From contig OX328104.1 of the NCBI GenBank assembly GCA_946811185.2, positions 50,390,505 through 50,454,504 on the forward strand: a DNA stretch of 64,000 nt. Reading direction: 5' to 3'. Both the position numbers and the translations under genes were made by a program. The notes beneath the pieces were generated by a model, which made no database searches, was not told the DNA's origin, and saw only the letters and a list, made by a program, of their open reading frames with translations. Below, one piece after another: positions 28,043-39,745 of this stretch (the stretch's first letter is position 1; each line of letters starts with the position of its first letter). The DNA is from Hippopus hippopus (Eukaryota > Mollusca > Bivalvia > Cardiida > Cardiidae).

Positions 28043-28258
28043 TAAGGATAGGGCACCCTAATGGGATTCGTGTAACATCGCCTTTCATTGCCAAAATCGT
28101 ACGGATTCGGCTAAGACTCGGGTAATCCGTAATCGATGCGGGGAAGCAGCGTATATCGGCCGATCGATTACGGATTACCCGAGTCTTAGCCGAATCCATA
28201 CGTTTTTTCGGCGATGAAAGACGATGTTACACCAATCCCATTAGGGTGCCCTTTCCTT
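28043..28258. repeat. Family G palindromic repeat, copy 2
   Basis: Matches 21518-21720 closely, with the intact end GGATAGGGCACCCTAATGGG and complement TAGGGTGCCCTTTCC. Confidence 0.88.
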
Positions 28259-28885
28259 AACCTAGATGTTATCAGAAAGATGGAAAAATGATGAATTTTA
28301 AAATCTTAAAGAACAAAGACCATTTTAATGCAAAAGTGGTCGGGAGGGAGAGCAGCATTTGTAACAAAAAACGGCCTTTTTGTAAGCAAAGTTGAAATTT
28401 TATTTAAAAAAAGAAACGTTTTATTACAAACGTGGCTTGAGAGACAGTGGGGATATGATTCCGTTGAAAAAAAATGAGCAAATTTAGGAGACTAATTCAT
28501 TAATATTCATGGCAGAAATCTGTTGTTGCGAGAATAAATAATATTGACGCGGTCTGGCGACTACAAAAGACAGAAAACATTAATAATTGTTATTTTGTCT
28601 GCTTTCTTTTAGTCTCATCATACAGTACTGGTCTTCGTGAATGGTGAAATTATAACTCGAACCAGATAATTCGGGCATTTGTTTTCCAGTAGTGATATGC
28701 CATAAGTTGTGAAATATAGTTATTGTTTTACATTACAAGTAGTGCATCTAATTCCGTTGTACATTGGTCAGGTCGTAGAACTGGCGATGAAGCGATTCGA
28801 GTATGACTGATTAATCTCGATGGATTGTAAATTTATCGCGTTCAGTTTATATTTATCGTTTCAACAATCCATGTTTGTTTGTAAA
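28259..28885. other. Host DNA, nothing recognised
   Basis: AT-rich, no coding signal. Confidence 0.55.
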
Positions 28886-28888
28886 TAC

Positions 28889-29126
28889 TTGAGCTGCGCT
28901 CTGGCAAAAGGGAGTTTAATACATCTCCTCGAGACAAAATTATGAATCTGTAAAATCTACTATGTCTAACAATCGAGCTATTCATGAAGTATAACGGTCC
29001 TTTGACAGACAGAACTTTACAAAAAGTAAAAAGTTTCGACCCATGTCAGCCTGCGCGAACCGCGCAGGCTGACATGGGTCGAAACTTTGTTCAGATGCAT
29101 TAAACCCCCTTTTCACAGAGCATGGG
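28889..29126 (-). repeat. Family B MITE
   Basis: GCTGCGCTCTGGCAAAAGGG start, perfect CCTGCGCGAACCGCGCAGG hairpin near 29050-29068 and CACAGAGCATGGG end. Confidence 0.85.
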
Positions 29127-29486
29127 TCATTTGTTGTCAAAATACATAGACAGAAACGTCGTTTCATCAGAAAGAAAGGCAATTCATCGTTCGAAGCTTG
29201 TAACAAGAAATCGCTATTCTCTCACGATGTTCTCAAAAGCCAGAATTGACATCGAAAGTCATTTTTCTGTTGTAGTGAGTCAGCTTATAAACACAAGCAT
29301 AAAGAATTTCCTTTGTGCCCAAGGACACTTAGACTATGTCACTAGTACCGCCAGCGGGGATCGGACGAGAATGCCTACAACGCATAACTTACGCTTTGAC
29401 GCTTTCACTGGCAATGAATTGAATTCGACTTTTTTTCGAGGTCTAAAGGTGATTTTTACCTTAGCACAACAATAACTATCGGATGG

Positions 29487-29575
29487 TGCAGATCCAATGA
29501 TCAGACAGCACGTTCTGTGCATTCTGATCTTGATGTACGCTATACGGAAAACTTATTTAATTTACTTTCAGCAGT
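29487..29575 (-). repeat. Family A fragment
   Basis: CAGCACGTTCTGTGCATTCT and TGATCTTGATGTACGCTAT blocks. Confidence 0.6.
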
Positions 29576-29611
29576 GAAAAAAAATTATTGCTGAACCACG
29601 GAGGGTCCGAC

Positions 29612-29712
29612 CCGTTCATGTGGTACCAGTATTTTCTCCTTTTCCAGCAATGTTTTGTTCCATTCCAATTTGGCCAAGTCTAAATTTTTGTCGTTTGGTA
29701 AATCGTTAAAGA
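29612..29712. repeat. Family D fragment
   Basis: Right half only: GTATTTTCTCCTTTTCCAGC, AATTTTTGTCGTTTGGTAAA. Confidence 0.7.
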
Positions 29713-30735
29713 TCTTTCGACTGTTAACATCCGATATGTACACATGCACACGTGTCCACCGAATAAAGGTCAAGGAGACCGGAAACGATGCTTATATTGA
29801 TATGACTAAGCAACATTCGAGTTCATAGCATGAAAATACAAGTTGGCTTCTTACAAAAGAAGCCAGGAGAGGTCAGTATCATTGTTTTCCAATAGTTTAT
29901 TGGCTTTTAATTTCAATATATTTTGGTACATTTAAACAAACGAGTAAAAAAGCCGCCGCATAGAAACCTCATATGCTTTACATGACGGTCATTTGATCTT
30001 CTTGTTGCGTTTTCAAGTCGCATGATCTTGTCCAGCGATCTTCTTTCTCTTTTTTAACGAAATTCTTCTTATTTTTTCTTCTGCTTAGATTTATTTGCTT
30101 AATGAAAAATTACCATTATTTGAGAGGTAATTTGCAGCCATGGCAAATTAATATAACAAATATTTTCTGAAATTCGTCACATAAAAATAAACCACGTTTA
30201 TTTCCTGTTTCAGTTTTTTGATTTCGCTTTAATTACAAAACCATGACGAAACAGACTGTGTATCAGTAGAATTTCGCAAGAAAAATGGATTTACACAGCA
30301 AATTCTGTGGCAGTCTGCCTTTTAAACTCACCACTGTTGGAGAGGTCTGATGACCTCTCCAACAATCTTGACGATGCAGGCTATTTGAATGTGCAACTTA
30401 TTTTTGACGAAAGAGTGTATCTAGAGCCGTCAGACATTTCAGTATTTTGAGTTAATTGTTAAGTCCGCAATTTTCTCTTGATTTTGTTTTTCTTTTTTGT
30501 ATTATAGCAGGGAAAGCAATCAATTGAGCGAACTCACAGTTTCCATATTTTCGACGCCTGAGGTGCCATAGTTATTTGCCTAATTTGTTGAAGAATTCTA
30601 AAGCTTTTATTGTTAAATGATCTCGCTCAACATGAATGCTGCGCTTTTGGACTACACTTGTGAAAGCTACTTTGCTTCCTCGGAAAGGAGAGAATGATTT
30701 ATTCTATTTCGAATTTGCATAAGCAAAATTTTACA
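29713..30735. other. Host DNA with one perfect hairpin
   Basis: No gene seen. At 30335-30364 a perfect 13-bp stem (TGTTGGAGAGGTC, loop TGAT) stands alone, unrelated to the listed repeat families. Confidence 0.55.
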
Positions 30736-30737
30736 TA

Positions 30738-31024
30738 TGAGCCGTGCTCTGTGAAAAGGGGGCTTAATGCATCCGCAAAAAAGCATCAACCCATGTCAGC
30801 CTTCGCGGACTGCGCAGGCTGACACGAGTCGATACGTTTTGATTTTAAACATTTCCTGCATGTCAAAGGACCATTCTACCTTATTATTATTCTACCTTAT
30901 GACTAACTCGATTGTTGGACGAGATGGAACTTATGGATCCTAATTTGTTGATGTCTTGCTTGGTATAGACCACGGAGTTGCATCACCCCCTCCCCCCCCC
31001 CCCTTTTTTGCCAGAGCATGGCTC
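30738..31024 (+). repeat. Family B MITE
   Basis: GAGCCGTGCTCTGTGAAAAG start and GCCAGAGCATGGCTC end, with a short C-run and a TATTATTC duplication inside. Confidence 0.85.
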
Positions 31025-31076
31025 ATGATATAAAACCTTCGACTAGCCGTATTGTACAACATTCTTCGGACGAATC

Positions 31077-31117
31077 ACAGAGGCGACTGAGTTAAGTTAT
31101 TTGTTTGTCGCCTCTGT
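31077..31117. repeat. Isolated hairpin
   Basis: ACAGAGGCGAC and GTCGCCTCTGT flank a 19-nt AT-rich loop. Not part of a recognised family. Confidence 0.7.
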
Positions 31118-31350
31118 ACAAATCAGAAACATGTCAAACCCACCTGCTTGGCTTATTACATCTAAAGATTTAAAGGTCAAGCGTGATATATAGTCACTAA
31201 ACAGATATGGTCTAGGTCAAAGTGAACACAACGTCTCTGTCCTTGTGTCAGCACAATAGATGAAAAACGCAGGAAAATCGGGTATGTGTAGTTGACGGAC
31301 AATGGTATAGTTGCTTTGAAACATTTTCCGTCTAGCTACTACACCAAAAA

Positions 31351-31455
31351 AGGGCCATACTCTGTGAAAATAGGGTTTAATACATCTGCAAAAAATATCG
31401 ACTCAGGTCAGCCTGCGCAGTCAGCACTGACCTTGGTTGAAACTTTTTGATATAG
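31351..31455 (+). repeat. Family B fragment
   Basis: GGCCATACTCTGTGAAAAT start, hairpin reduced. Confidence 0.7.
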
Positions 31456-31566
31456 GTCAAAGGACCGCTCTAGCCCACCACCTAGTGGTCTAACTCCTCA
31501 TTAAGATTCCTGCTGCGTGGTTCAGATAGAACTGTAAGGCACATGGCCAGGTCATGAACAAAACAT

Positions 31567-31829
31567 AAATGAATCATGTTCTGGCAAAAAGAATGCATCT
31601 CTGGGATACATCATATCATGCAAGTCATCACATAATTATGGATCAATAATACCCAATTTGTTTAATAACAGGCAGGATCCAGGGGTAAAATGGTCCTTGG
31701 AAACGCACAAAATTGACCAAAAGCAAAAAGTTTCGACCCTTGTCAGCCTGCGCGGACTGCGCAGGCTGACATGGGTCGATACTTTTTGCAGATGCACTAA
31801 GCCCCCTTTTCACTGAGCATGGCTCATAT
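31567..31829 (-). repeat. Family B MITE
   Basis: ATCATGTTCTGGCAAAAAG start, perfect GTCAGCCTGCGC...GCGCAGGCTGAC hairpin near 31741-31770, CTGAGCATGGCTC end. Confidence 0.85.
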
Positions 31830-31879
31830 TGAAAAGTTCTGATTGCTAATAAGCCCATGCATATATACTATCGGAAACG

Positions 31880-32090
31880 AAACAAACAGGCCACGGATTC
31901 ACCAAAATTCACTAACATTCTTGGTCTAAATGGCAAGAATTTTCTAAATTTCTAAGTGACGCAAGTTCTAAACAATTTTACTACACCAAGCATTTGGTTT
32001 AGCCAATCAGAAATTGCGTTTCTTTCTAAACCTAGAATACTAAGATATAGATTGCAATTAAGAACTGTTGGTGTATTCGGGCCCAATCAT
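31880..32090. repeat. Family E MITE, diverged
   Basis: GGATTCACCAAAATTC start and TTTAGCCAATCAGAAATTG right arm. The left arm is degenerate. Confidence 0.65.
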
Positions 32091-32337
32091 GCACTGCAAC
32101 CTTTGTGTATTTTCAAGTTCCGGGTGAATTTATCATAACCTCCTCCTTTCTCTGTGCAAGTATTCAAAAGATCTCATACTATAGCTTAAGCTAATATAGC
32201 TTGTGCGGTAACACCATGTCTCAGAAGTCAAAGACGAAGTTGCGTGACAACACAGTCTCTCTATTTATCTCTTTTTTCCGAGAGTTATTTGCGCCTATTA
32301 GACAAGAAACACTTTTAGTCCTATTGGCACCACAGAC

Positions 32338-32425
32338 TATTAAAGATACATCTCGGACATTGCAGATCCAAGATCAGACTGTACATAATGTGAATCTAAT
32401 CTTGGATCTTTTGGATCTTAAAACT
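32338..32425 (+). repeat. Family A fragment
   Basis: GCAGATCCAAGATCAGACTG and ATCTAATCTTGGATCTTT remain. Confidence 0.6.
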
Positions 32426-32611
32426 CCGTTATTTATTTATAGAAATTCTGACCTCCCTCCCCCCCCCCCCATTAAAAAAAAAAAACGAAACTGGATCACA
32501 TTGGTCTTCCTACAGACTAAATATGTCAAGTTCACGAATATAATACTTAGCATGTAAATAGCCATCCACGCAATTGATGCGTCAATAACACGAATAGATA
32601 TCATATGACTT

Positions 32612-32800
32612 GTGTTCACCTACCATTCTTAAGAACGTCCTCAGTCTTATTCTTTTCTTTAATTTGAAAGTATCGCAGCTTTTGATTGGTTATACTTTTT
32701 GCTGTAGCCTGTCAGAAGTTGTGTTATGTTCAAATTTAAAATATCTTGGAGAACAGGAAAGAGAACGTTCCTACGAATACTGACCCAGGTTTCGTTCAGG
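32612..32800. repeat. Family E MITE, diverged
   Basis: TTCACCTACCATTCTTAAG start, mutated axis, GAACGTTCCTACGAATACTG end. Confidence 0.7.
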
Positions 32801-32830
32801 GTAGAATTTGTATTGAACATGACGTTACGT

Positions 32831-32839
32831 AGAGGGAGG

Positions 32840-32892
<53 letters not shown>

Positions 32893-32900
32893 GGGGGGGT
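32831..32900. repeat. (GA)n microsatellite with G-run
   Basis: GGGAGGGA then pure GA to about 32889 and a G9 run. Confidence 0.95.
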
Positions 32901-33052
32901 TGAGGAGAAACCAAAATGTTAGAGAAAGTTATCTCCATGAAACTTAGTTTCATTTCATGAATTGATTTTTCTCTTCAATAATGTCAGTTCGGTTAAACAA
33001 CAACAACAAGAACAGAATTGTCAAGCATGTAATGATCACTTATGATTTATTC

Positions 33053-33665
33053 TTTAAGATACATCCTTACAGTAAAAAAAAACTGTTAAAATTTGATAAA
33101 CTGAAGAATGGTTTGAAATTTAGTCAGCTGTGTAAACATTGATAAGTTACCAATACATATGGTCTGCAACACTGGAATAGGGGCATTCGGACATTTGCGT
33201 AAAGTCTTGTCCCGGATCAGTCTGCACAGTCCACGCAGATTAATCCGAAACGACACCTTCCGTTTTTATGTAATATTCTGTTTTGCACAAGTCTACTGTA
33301 GGACAAATTCTAATGTAGTCGTAAAGTGCCGTCTCGGATTAGCCTGCGCGGACTGCGCAGGCTAATCCAAGACGATACTTTACGCAAATGTTCGTATACC
33401 CCTTTACCCGTGTTGCAGGCCATATAGTGTAAGGGATTAATACATATATCGGCAGTCTTCGATTTTATACAGGATACGTCACAATAGTGATTTCTTGGAT
33501 GGCCTCCAGAAAATTAAATGCATCACCTAACTGTCGTAACCTATGCACCATTGCAACCGTCAGGGGCAGCATTTGGCATGAAGATACAAGAATGATTATA
33601 GTCTGGTAAAGATGAAAAGGGTTAGAAACTGACTGAAAGCGAGTATAAATGTATCTTTAAGCGGT
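33053..33665. repeat. Family F element split by a family C copy
   Basis: Family F (about 340 bp) has TTAAAGATACATC-type inverted ends and blocks AATTTAGTCAGCTGTGTAAA, GATAAATTACCGATATAT, GTGTAAGGGATTAATACAT and GGCCTCCAGAAAATGAAATG. Here it is interrupted between the ACATAT and ATATAGTGTAAGG blocks by family C at 33161-33421. Family C therefore moved after F. Confidence 0.85.
33161..33421. repeat. Family C MITE nested in family F
   Basis: GGTCTGCAACAC start and GTTGCAGGC end. Some stem positions are mutated (CTTGTCCCGGATCAGTC). Confidence 0.85.
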
Positions 33666-33774
33666 ATACGGCAGTAGTATGCTCTTCTCCTTAGTTATAG
33701 ATCTAACTCCATCGACAATCTGTCGGTAAAAATGTGTGAAAAAATCTGAAAAAAAAAACCCATGGAAGTAGTTT

Positions 33775-33982
33775 AACTCTTTGGCTGCTAAGCGCGACTA
33801 GCTGACCTTTTGCGGACAGTGTAGATCAAGATCAGACTGCACAGAACGTGCAGTCTGATCTTTGATCTACACTCTCCGATAAAGAGATATTATTCCCCAA
33901 AACCTAACTTTGAAACAGCAATATCTTGGTTATTAATATCGAATTGAAAATTTACTTTTAGTTATTTAGCAGGATAAGGGTT
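33775..33982 (+). repeat. Family A MITE (reference copy)
   Basis: AACTCTTTGGCTGCTAAGCG start, TTAGCAGGATAAGGGTT end; these two are imperfect inverted repeats (AACCCTTA-NCTGCTAA). The central palindrome (about 33815-33880) pairs GACAGTGTAGATCAAGATCA, GACTGCACAGAACGTGCAGTC core and complement. The 3' arm has AAACCTAACTTTGAAACAGC and ATATCTTGGTTATTAATATC. Confidence 0.88.
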
Positions 33983-34072
33983 GATCAAGATCAAAACATT
34001 AATAGCAACAACAAACCGACCCAAACTTTTTTTATTTGAGAAGTTATTGTACCATTTACAACAGTTTTAACA

Positions 34073-34365
34073 GAGACCAGCTCGCATAGCTCAAGTAGTA
34101 GAGAGTAGGACTTTAAAACGTCAGGTCTTGGGTAACTTGAGGGTGTGGGCTCGAGGCCCACGGCTGGCTATCTAAATTTACTAATAGTCTTTCAGATGAG
34201 ACGATAAACCGAGGTTACACCGAGCACATTAAAGAACCAGGCGTAACTGAGGATGGGTTTCTTCCTGTATCTTCACTATCCCCCGTAACAAAACCTACAG
34301 TTTTCAGGGGGCGTCGTCCATATTGGCAACCGGTGGCGACGATAAATAAACGGAAAATCAAACAA
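34073..34365 (+). repeat. tRNA-derived SINE with conserved-type middle
   Basis: The head has CATAGCTCAAGTAGTAGAG (A box) and GGGCTCGAGGCCCACGG (B box region), with extra sequence between as in a Ser/Leu-type tRNA. The middle TTTCAGATGAGACGATAAAC, CCGAGGTTACACCGAGCAC, TTAAAGAACCAGGCG is a segment I recall from widespread invertebrate SINEs with a shared central domain; the exact family name is not claimed. The tail ends near CGATAAATAAACGGAAAATC. Confidence 0.8.
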
Positions 34366-34615
34366 TCAATTTTAACATAAAGCCCAGTGCACCTTTTGAC
34401 GAAGATATAAATCTCCGAGAAAATTACACAAAAATGAATATGGCAACCATTCCTTGATTCTTATTACAAATTCTTTTTAAACGGAATGGTTTGAAATCGG
34501 AATTGTTGCAGGAAATCTGCACTAATTTCCCCGGGGCGTAATTCGACGTCCCAAGTTGGACGGAATGATTTCTCAATATGGCTATGTATCAGATGAAGTG
34601 TACGGATGTAATTTT

Positions 34616-34822
34616 ACCCCTTAATCTGCTAAATAAGTGAATTGAAACTTTCAAGCCGATAGTAAAAACCCAAAATTTTGCCATCTTAAATGTATTTTTA
34701 GGGAAACATATCTCCTTATCGGACAGTGTAGATCCAGGATCAGACTGCAAGTTCTGTGCACTTTGATCTTGATCTACACTGTCCACAAAAGGTCCTTTAG
34801 TCGCGGTTAGCAGCTTAAGGGT
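34616..34822 (-). repeat. Family A MITE
   Basis: ACCCCTTAATCTGCTAAATA start and GCAGCTTAAGGGT end. Confidence 0.85.
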
Positions 34823-34949
34823 AAAAAAATGGTTTATGGGCCTGTTTTGCAGTTAGAAAATAATACTACGGATGTACATCATACATTACTCTAACCATCG
34901 TTTTTTCCTGCAACAGTTGTGCTAAAAACCATCCTTTAGAATTCAATAA

Positions 34950-35195
34950 ACCCTTTACCACACAATCCCGACTTTTCACGATCCTGACATAGAAAGCATT
35001 TGAAAACGTTGTGGGAAAAGGGGAAAATGCTGGTTACAAGCATTATAATGCTGGTAACAAACATTTTCTCCTTTTCCCACAAAGTTTTCTACCCTCCAAA
35101 AACAGATTTTAACTCTTGAGTCACATTTAATATGTTGTCTGCAAATGCTTTGAATTTGGACAAGTCTAAATTGTTTTTGTTTGGTAAAGGGTTGG
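34950..35195. repeat. Family D MITE
   Basis: AAACCCTTTACCACACAATC start and TTTGGTAAAGGGTT end. A small internal duplication (GCTGGTTACAAGCATTATAAT then GCTGGTAACAAACATT) sits at the axis. Confidence 0.85.
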
Positions 35196-35217
35196 ACACT
35201 ACAGTAGTATAGAACCG

Positions 35218-35402
35218 CTTAAAGGCCCACGAGCGGCCAAAAAGTAAACATTTCGGAGGTGAAATTGCAGGCAAATTAAACTTATACCATTTAAAAGTAT
35301 ACGATAGATACGTAGATGCCAGTTTTAGTCTGGCAATATATTACAGTACAGTCTTTGAAGGTTCCAGTCGCTGGCAGACAAATTCAGAATGGTTGGTTGA
35401 TA
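35218..35402. repeat. Family H fragment
   Basis: CTTAAAGGCCCACGAGCGGC, ACCATTTAAAAGTATACGAT and CCAGTCGCTGGCAGACAAAT match parts of 58595-58972. Confidence 0.65.
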
Positions 35403-35459
35403 CTGTCCTTCAACTTCATCAGTCTAGCATTGTAAATGAATGAGGCTGTACATCTAAAT

Positions 35460-35962
35460 TGACCATGCTCTGTGGAAAGGGGGCTTAATACATCTGCGAA
35501 AAGTATCCACCCAGGTCAGCCCGCGATGTCCGCGCAGGCTGACCTAGGCCGAAACTTTTCGCTACTGGTCAATTTTCTGTATGTCCAAGGACCAGTGTAC
35601 CTAATGTTTAAGTCAGTCGTAAAAAGATGTGGCTATTATAGATCCATAAGTATGTGATCGCTTGCTTTGGTATAATGGACTACGGCGATGCATTAAGTCA
35701 CCTTTTGCCAGAGCTTGGCTCAAATATAAATGGACCATGCTCTGTGAAAAGGGTTCTTAAAGCATCTGCAAAAAGTATCAGCCCAGGTCAGCCTGCACAG
35801 CCCGCATAGGTTGACATGGGTCGAAACATTTTCCTGACGGTCAATTTTCTCCATGTCCAAGGATCATTCTACCTCATGATTCAATCGTCGTTTGACAAAA
35901 TTGATTCCAATGATCCATAATTATGCGATTACTTGTTTAGTGTTTTGTCAGAGCACCGCTCA
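35460..35962 (+). repeat. Two family B MITEs in tandem
   Basis: First copy 35460-35711, second 35731-35962, both in the same orientation with GACCATGCTCTGTGRAAAG starts. The hairpin centres are mutated. A 19-bp spacer separates them. Confidence 0.82.
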
Positions 35963-36004
35963 ATAAAATAAAGTTCCCGCGTGTGTGTGTACCTTGTTTT
36001 TATT

Positions 36005-36234
36005 TGGCCTGCAAAACGCGAAAATGGTCATTCGGACATTTGCGAAAAGTGTCGTCCGAGACGACACTTTCCGTTTTTTATGCAATTTTCTGTTTTGCGC
36101 ATGTCTACTGTAGCACAAAATCTGATGTAGTCGTAAAGTGCCGACTCGGCTTAGCCTGCGCGGACTGCGCAGGTTGATCCGAGATGACAATTTACCCAAA
36201 TGTCCGAATGCCCCTTTTCGCGTGTTCCAAGCCA
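36005..36234. repeat. Family C MITE, internally deleted
   Basis: GGCCTGCAAAACGCGAAAAT start and GCGTGTTCCAAGCC end. The left hairpin is missing, leaving GTGTCGTCC-GAGACGACAC fused. Confidence 0.82.
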
Positions 36235-36249
36235 TTTGGTACGTAATTC

Positions 36250-36268
36250 TGTGTGTGTGTGTGTGTGT
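36250..36268. repeat. (TG)n microsatellite
   Basis: Short pure TG run. Another GTGTGTGTGT occurs at 35981-35990 on the other side of the family C copy. Confidence 0.9.
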
Positions 36269-36570
36269 TTTTCTTTCTTATTGGATTGTAATAAGAATGG
36301 TAATCCAATAAACGTACATCTTCCACAATAAATCTGAACAGTGAATGTTTTTGTGTTTCCTATCGTAACAAGAATAATTGTCTCTTGTTAGAATTAAGAT
36401 TTTGCAAATTGGAAACAATTTGTTTGTCTGGCGTTAATTGCGAAGTAAGCATCTGACTTTCTGATTTCGTTTTCCTCAGACACAGATTTTGAGCAGACGA
36501 CATTTGACACATTGCCCTAAAATACAGAATATCAAATGAGGCATGCTTATAAAAAAGAAGAAAAAAATAG

Positions 36571-36755
36571 AATGTCTCATTCTCTGGCAGAAGGGGGTTT
36601 AATGCATCTCAGTGATGTATGATGCCATGCAAGTCATCCCATAATTGTGGCTCCATAAAATCCATTTGTCGAACGACCGGGGTTAATCTTCTGAGGATGA
36701 ATGATCCTTGGACGTGCAGGAAGATTACCAGAAGCAAAACGTTTTGCCAAAAGTC
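36571..36755 (-). repeat. Family B fragment
   Basis: GTCTCATTCTCTGGCAGAAG start, ATGCATCTCAGTGATG, AGTCATCCCATAATTG arm. Confidence 0.7.
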
Positions 36756-36759
36756 TTTT

Positions 36760-37185
36760 AAATTGAGGAGGGGAAAAAACTGCATTAGAGATGTTTTAAG
36801 GAAAATTGGAAGAAAAATACGGTTTCAACAAAAATACGAAAATAGGCCTTAACTTTCGGAGGTCAGGATGAAAAAATTAAGATTCACCTGTATTTCTCCA
36901 TCGATTAAGTTATTTTAATTATCATTATTATTATCATTTTTCTTTTATTTTTTGGGGAGGCATATGATAGATGGGGTCTAATCTTTTCGGTACAGAAAAA
37001 ATGGTAAAATTGGTTAGATGTGTCTAACTACATTAATGGTGACGTCACGGGAACGCCGAATTTTTCGACAGCCGAATTTTAGAGAGGGTTTGTTGGTTTT
37101 AGCGATGTGTTTGGGGTAGAAAAATGATTTTTCTCCATGAATCTACTAAGTTCTTACTGTTCAATTAAGATGTTTTTGTAGTAAG
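36760..37185. other. Host DNA, nothing recognised
   Basis: AT-rich. No gene or repeat family was identified. Confidence 0.5.
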
Positions 37186-37189
37186 TGAG

Positions 37190-37575
37190 TTGTTAAGAAG
37201 TACGCATACCAAGACCATGGGTATCTTAGTCAGGGAAAACAGACAAAAACATTATCTTCCTTTTTTCTTTTACCTTTCAAACTATCATTCAAAATATCTG
37301 CAATGGTAGATCTAACCAAAAAATCGCCGATAAGCAAGTTTTTTCTAAACAGGGTATCGAATCTGCAACGACCAGGTTACGAGTCAGATACGCTAACGGT
37401 TAACAACTGAATTTCCGGCCGGGGCCTGAAGATCTTGCCCTGTTTGAATTAATTGTATATCTTAGTCAGTGACAAAAACATCACTTTCCTCCGTTTTTTT
37501 CCCCTTTTCAAACTGCTGTTCAAAATATCTGCAACGGTAGATCTAACCCATTCTTTGGTGCAGTGTAAGATTATC
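37190..37575 (+). repeat. Two similar 110-150 bp segments
   Basis: ATCTTAGTCAG-GA--ACA, ACAAAAACATTATCTTCC / ACAAAAACATCACTTTCC, TTTTCAAACT and TTCAAAATATCTGCAA(T/C)GG occur at about 37220-37322 and 37460-37560. An old local duplication or a small repeat family. Confidence 0.65.
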
Positions 37576-37679
37576 TACACTATTAACTACAGCTACTAGT
37601 TTCAAGTTTGCCACTTAAAAGATTCATTCATAGATTGCCACCTGGGACGTACAAGTGATGCCTTTAAATCTAAAGTTAC

Positions 37680-37800
37680 AGTGTAACTGTTTTTCTGTCT
37701 TAAAGATTTCTTTCTTGTAATTCCTTCGAGGGTCATTTATACGTCAAACGGTTTGAGTATGAACGGCATAAATTGAATTTTCGAATTTAAAAGTCATGTC
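37680..37800 (+). repeat. Unnamed repeat, copy 2 (partner at 27015-27200)
   Basis: AAGATTTCTTTCTTGTAATT and ATTTATACGTCAAACG blocks. Confidence 0.55.
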
Positions 37801-37913
37801 ATTCTCTTGTTTCCTATAACATTATATCTGAGTATTTTTTTTCTCTTGCGCTTTGCAATGGACTGCTTATGAAATTATTGTTACGAACAGTTTATCTTTT
37901 CGCAATAATGTTA

Positions 37914-38045
37914 TTAACTTTTAGCACGACTCAAGGATCTTTTTCGGACAGTGTAGACCAAGATCAGACTGCACAGAACGTGCAGTCTGCTCTCTGATCT
38001 GCACTGTCTGCATAAGCTCCTTTTATCGTCATTGGTAATAAAGAC
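37914..38045 (+). repeat. Family A fragment
   Basis: Central palindrome kept (AGACCAAGATCAGACTGCAC and complement); both outer arms shortened. Confidence 0.7.
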
Positions 38046-38163
38046 TTAAATAATGTAGAAAGCACCGTCACAAGCCTAAGAAAATCAAAAATGCCAAAGA
38101 CAAAGATCCGAACGAATAATTTTTATACTCAATAATTATGTTTTATTTCTTATTTTTTCATTT

Positions 38164-38530
38164 TGTTTTTAAAGATACATCTACACTCGTTTTCAGCCAG
38201 TTTTTAATCCGTTTCACCTTTATTTTATCAAACCATAATCGTTCTTATATCTTCATGCCAAAATTGCCCCCAAACGGTTGCAAGATTGCATGGATTTCGA
38301 CCGATAGAAAACGCACTACGTTTTCTTGGGGCTATCAAAGAAATCACTGTTGTGACATTTCCGGTTTAAGATTGAAGATTTTCGATTTATGTATTTATCC
38401 CTTACACCATATATACATGTGTAGTTATTTATCCATGTTTACACAGATGACTAAATTTTGAACCATTTTACAGTATATTATTTTTTAACAGCGTTTTTTC
38501 TTTTGGCTGTAAGGATGTAGCTGTAAAAGT
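38164..38530 (-). repeat. Family F element
   Basis: TTTTAAAGATACATCTACAC start and GCTGTAAGGATG end. The inner blocks are the reverse complements of those listed for 33053-33665. Confidence 0.82.
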
Positions 38531-38877
38531 TTTGCATGCTGAAAAAGACGTCTGCAAGAGATAACGACTGAACCGTACAGTCCCAGACTATGTAAATAAC
38601 ATCATCACATATCTGAGACAAGAAAATAAACAGAGCAGAAGACATAGTACCAACAGAATAACCTTTACACTCAATATGTTTATTTCTCTGTATATATTGA
38701 TGGTCTGTCGATACCAAGTATCTACTAAAGCAAATATAAACGATGTAATTGCATTGGTCAAACACACTGCCAACCCTACCGCTTCACCTCTTGACTACCT
38801 TTGAGGCAAATAATTTCTTTTCTTTTAGACGTCAAGAACTTACAGTCTGTGCCCACAGTCACACACCATGTTTTGTT

Positions 38878-39052
38878 TCATTTTTAGTTTTAGGTTGGTT
38901 TTAGAAAGTAACACAACTTCTGATTGGCTAAACCAAATGGTTTAGCCAATCAGAAGTAGTGTTACTTTCAAATTAAAAAAAAAAAAATAATAATAATCTT
39001 GAAAATAAGACAAAAAATGTTCGTAATAGTGGTTGGTGAATCCAGACCCTGA
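38878..39052. repeat. Family E MITE (best palindrome)
   Basis: AGTAACACAACTTCTGATTG, GGCTAAACCAAATGGTTTAG axis and complement, followed by an A12 run and the GTGGTTGGTGAATCCAGACC end. Confidence 0.85.
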
Positions 39053-39640
39053 TCTTCGGTAAACAATGTCTGATACATTTTGAGATATTTTGACCATATC
39101 CTCAACGATAGTTGAATGTTTGGGACTTTTTACCGACTACATATTCCATTGAATAAGCGTCCAAGGGTTGAGAATTTTGGAATGTACGTGAAGGTATCAC
39201 AGGAAGTGCTCAGTCGGAATAACAAAAAAGTCACTATATACTATTTTTCGCAAGTAGGTTATACGAGAGTTATAACTTACTCGTATAAGCTACTCGTATA
39301 AGCTACTCGTAATTCGTTATATGAAGATGTTCCTTCAGAAGAAGCAAATACATGCTGGGTTTACTTTTTTTTGTCGTTATTTGAAGGCTTTATTTATTCA
39401 GATCAACATTTCGAGTAATATTTTTGGAAATGGCTTAAATTAGCCACTAAGTTTTCGTTTTTAGAAAGCTTCATTCATCCAAAGCCAGATGTTTGGGTAC
39501 CACTGGTCTTACCAAATACGAGGCCATTGATACATGTTAGCACCATACTGCTAGATAGTTCGACCTCGCCATTCTGGAGCTCCAAGTAAAGCTAGTAGAT
39601 CCGACACTACAAAACAGACCTTCGACCTCTTCAAATCCAA
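39053..39640. other. Host DNA, nothing recognised
   Basis: Contains a small TATACGAG/CTCGTATA repeat (39258-39315: CTCGTATAAGCTA tandem and an inverted TATACGAG). No gene was recognised. Confidence 0.55.
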
Positions 39641-39654
39641 CAATATATCTGTAA

Positions 39655-39745
39655 GCTGAGATTTCGAATGATGGTCACCAGTATTCTTTTCTTCTCCCAC
39701 AATGTTTTCAGCGTCGTAAAAAGAACGGGATTGTTTGGTGATAGC
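39655..39745. repeat. Family D fragment
   Basis: CACCAGTATTCTTTTCTTCT, CCACAATGTTTTC and GGATTGTTTGGTGA remain of the right half. Confidence 0.65.

Noticed and set aside
29122..29475. Plus-strand frame of 117 residues
   Set aside because: It starts at the end of a family B copy, has no recognisable domain, and the downstream part shows no splice or codon signal that I could support.
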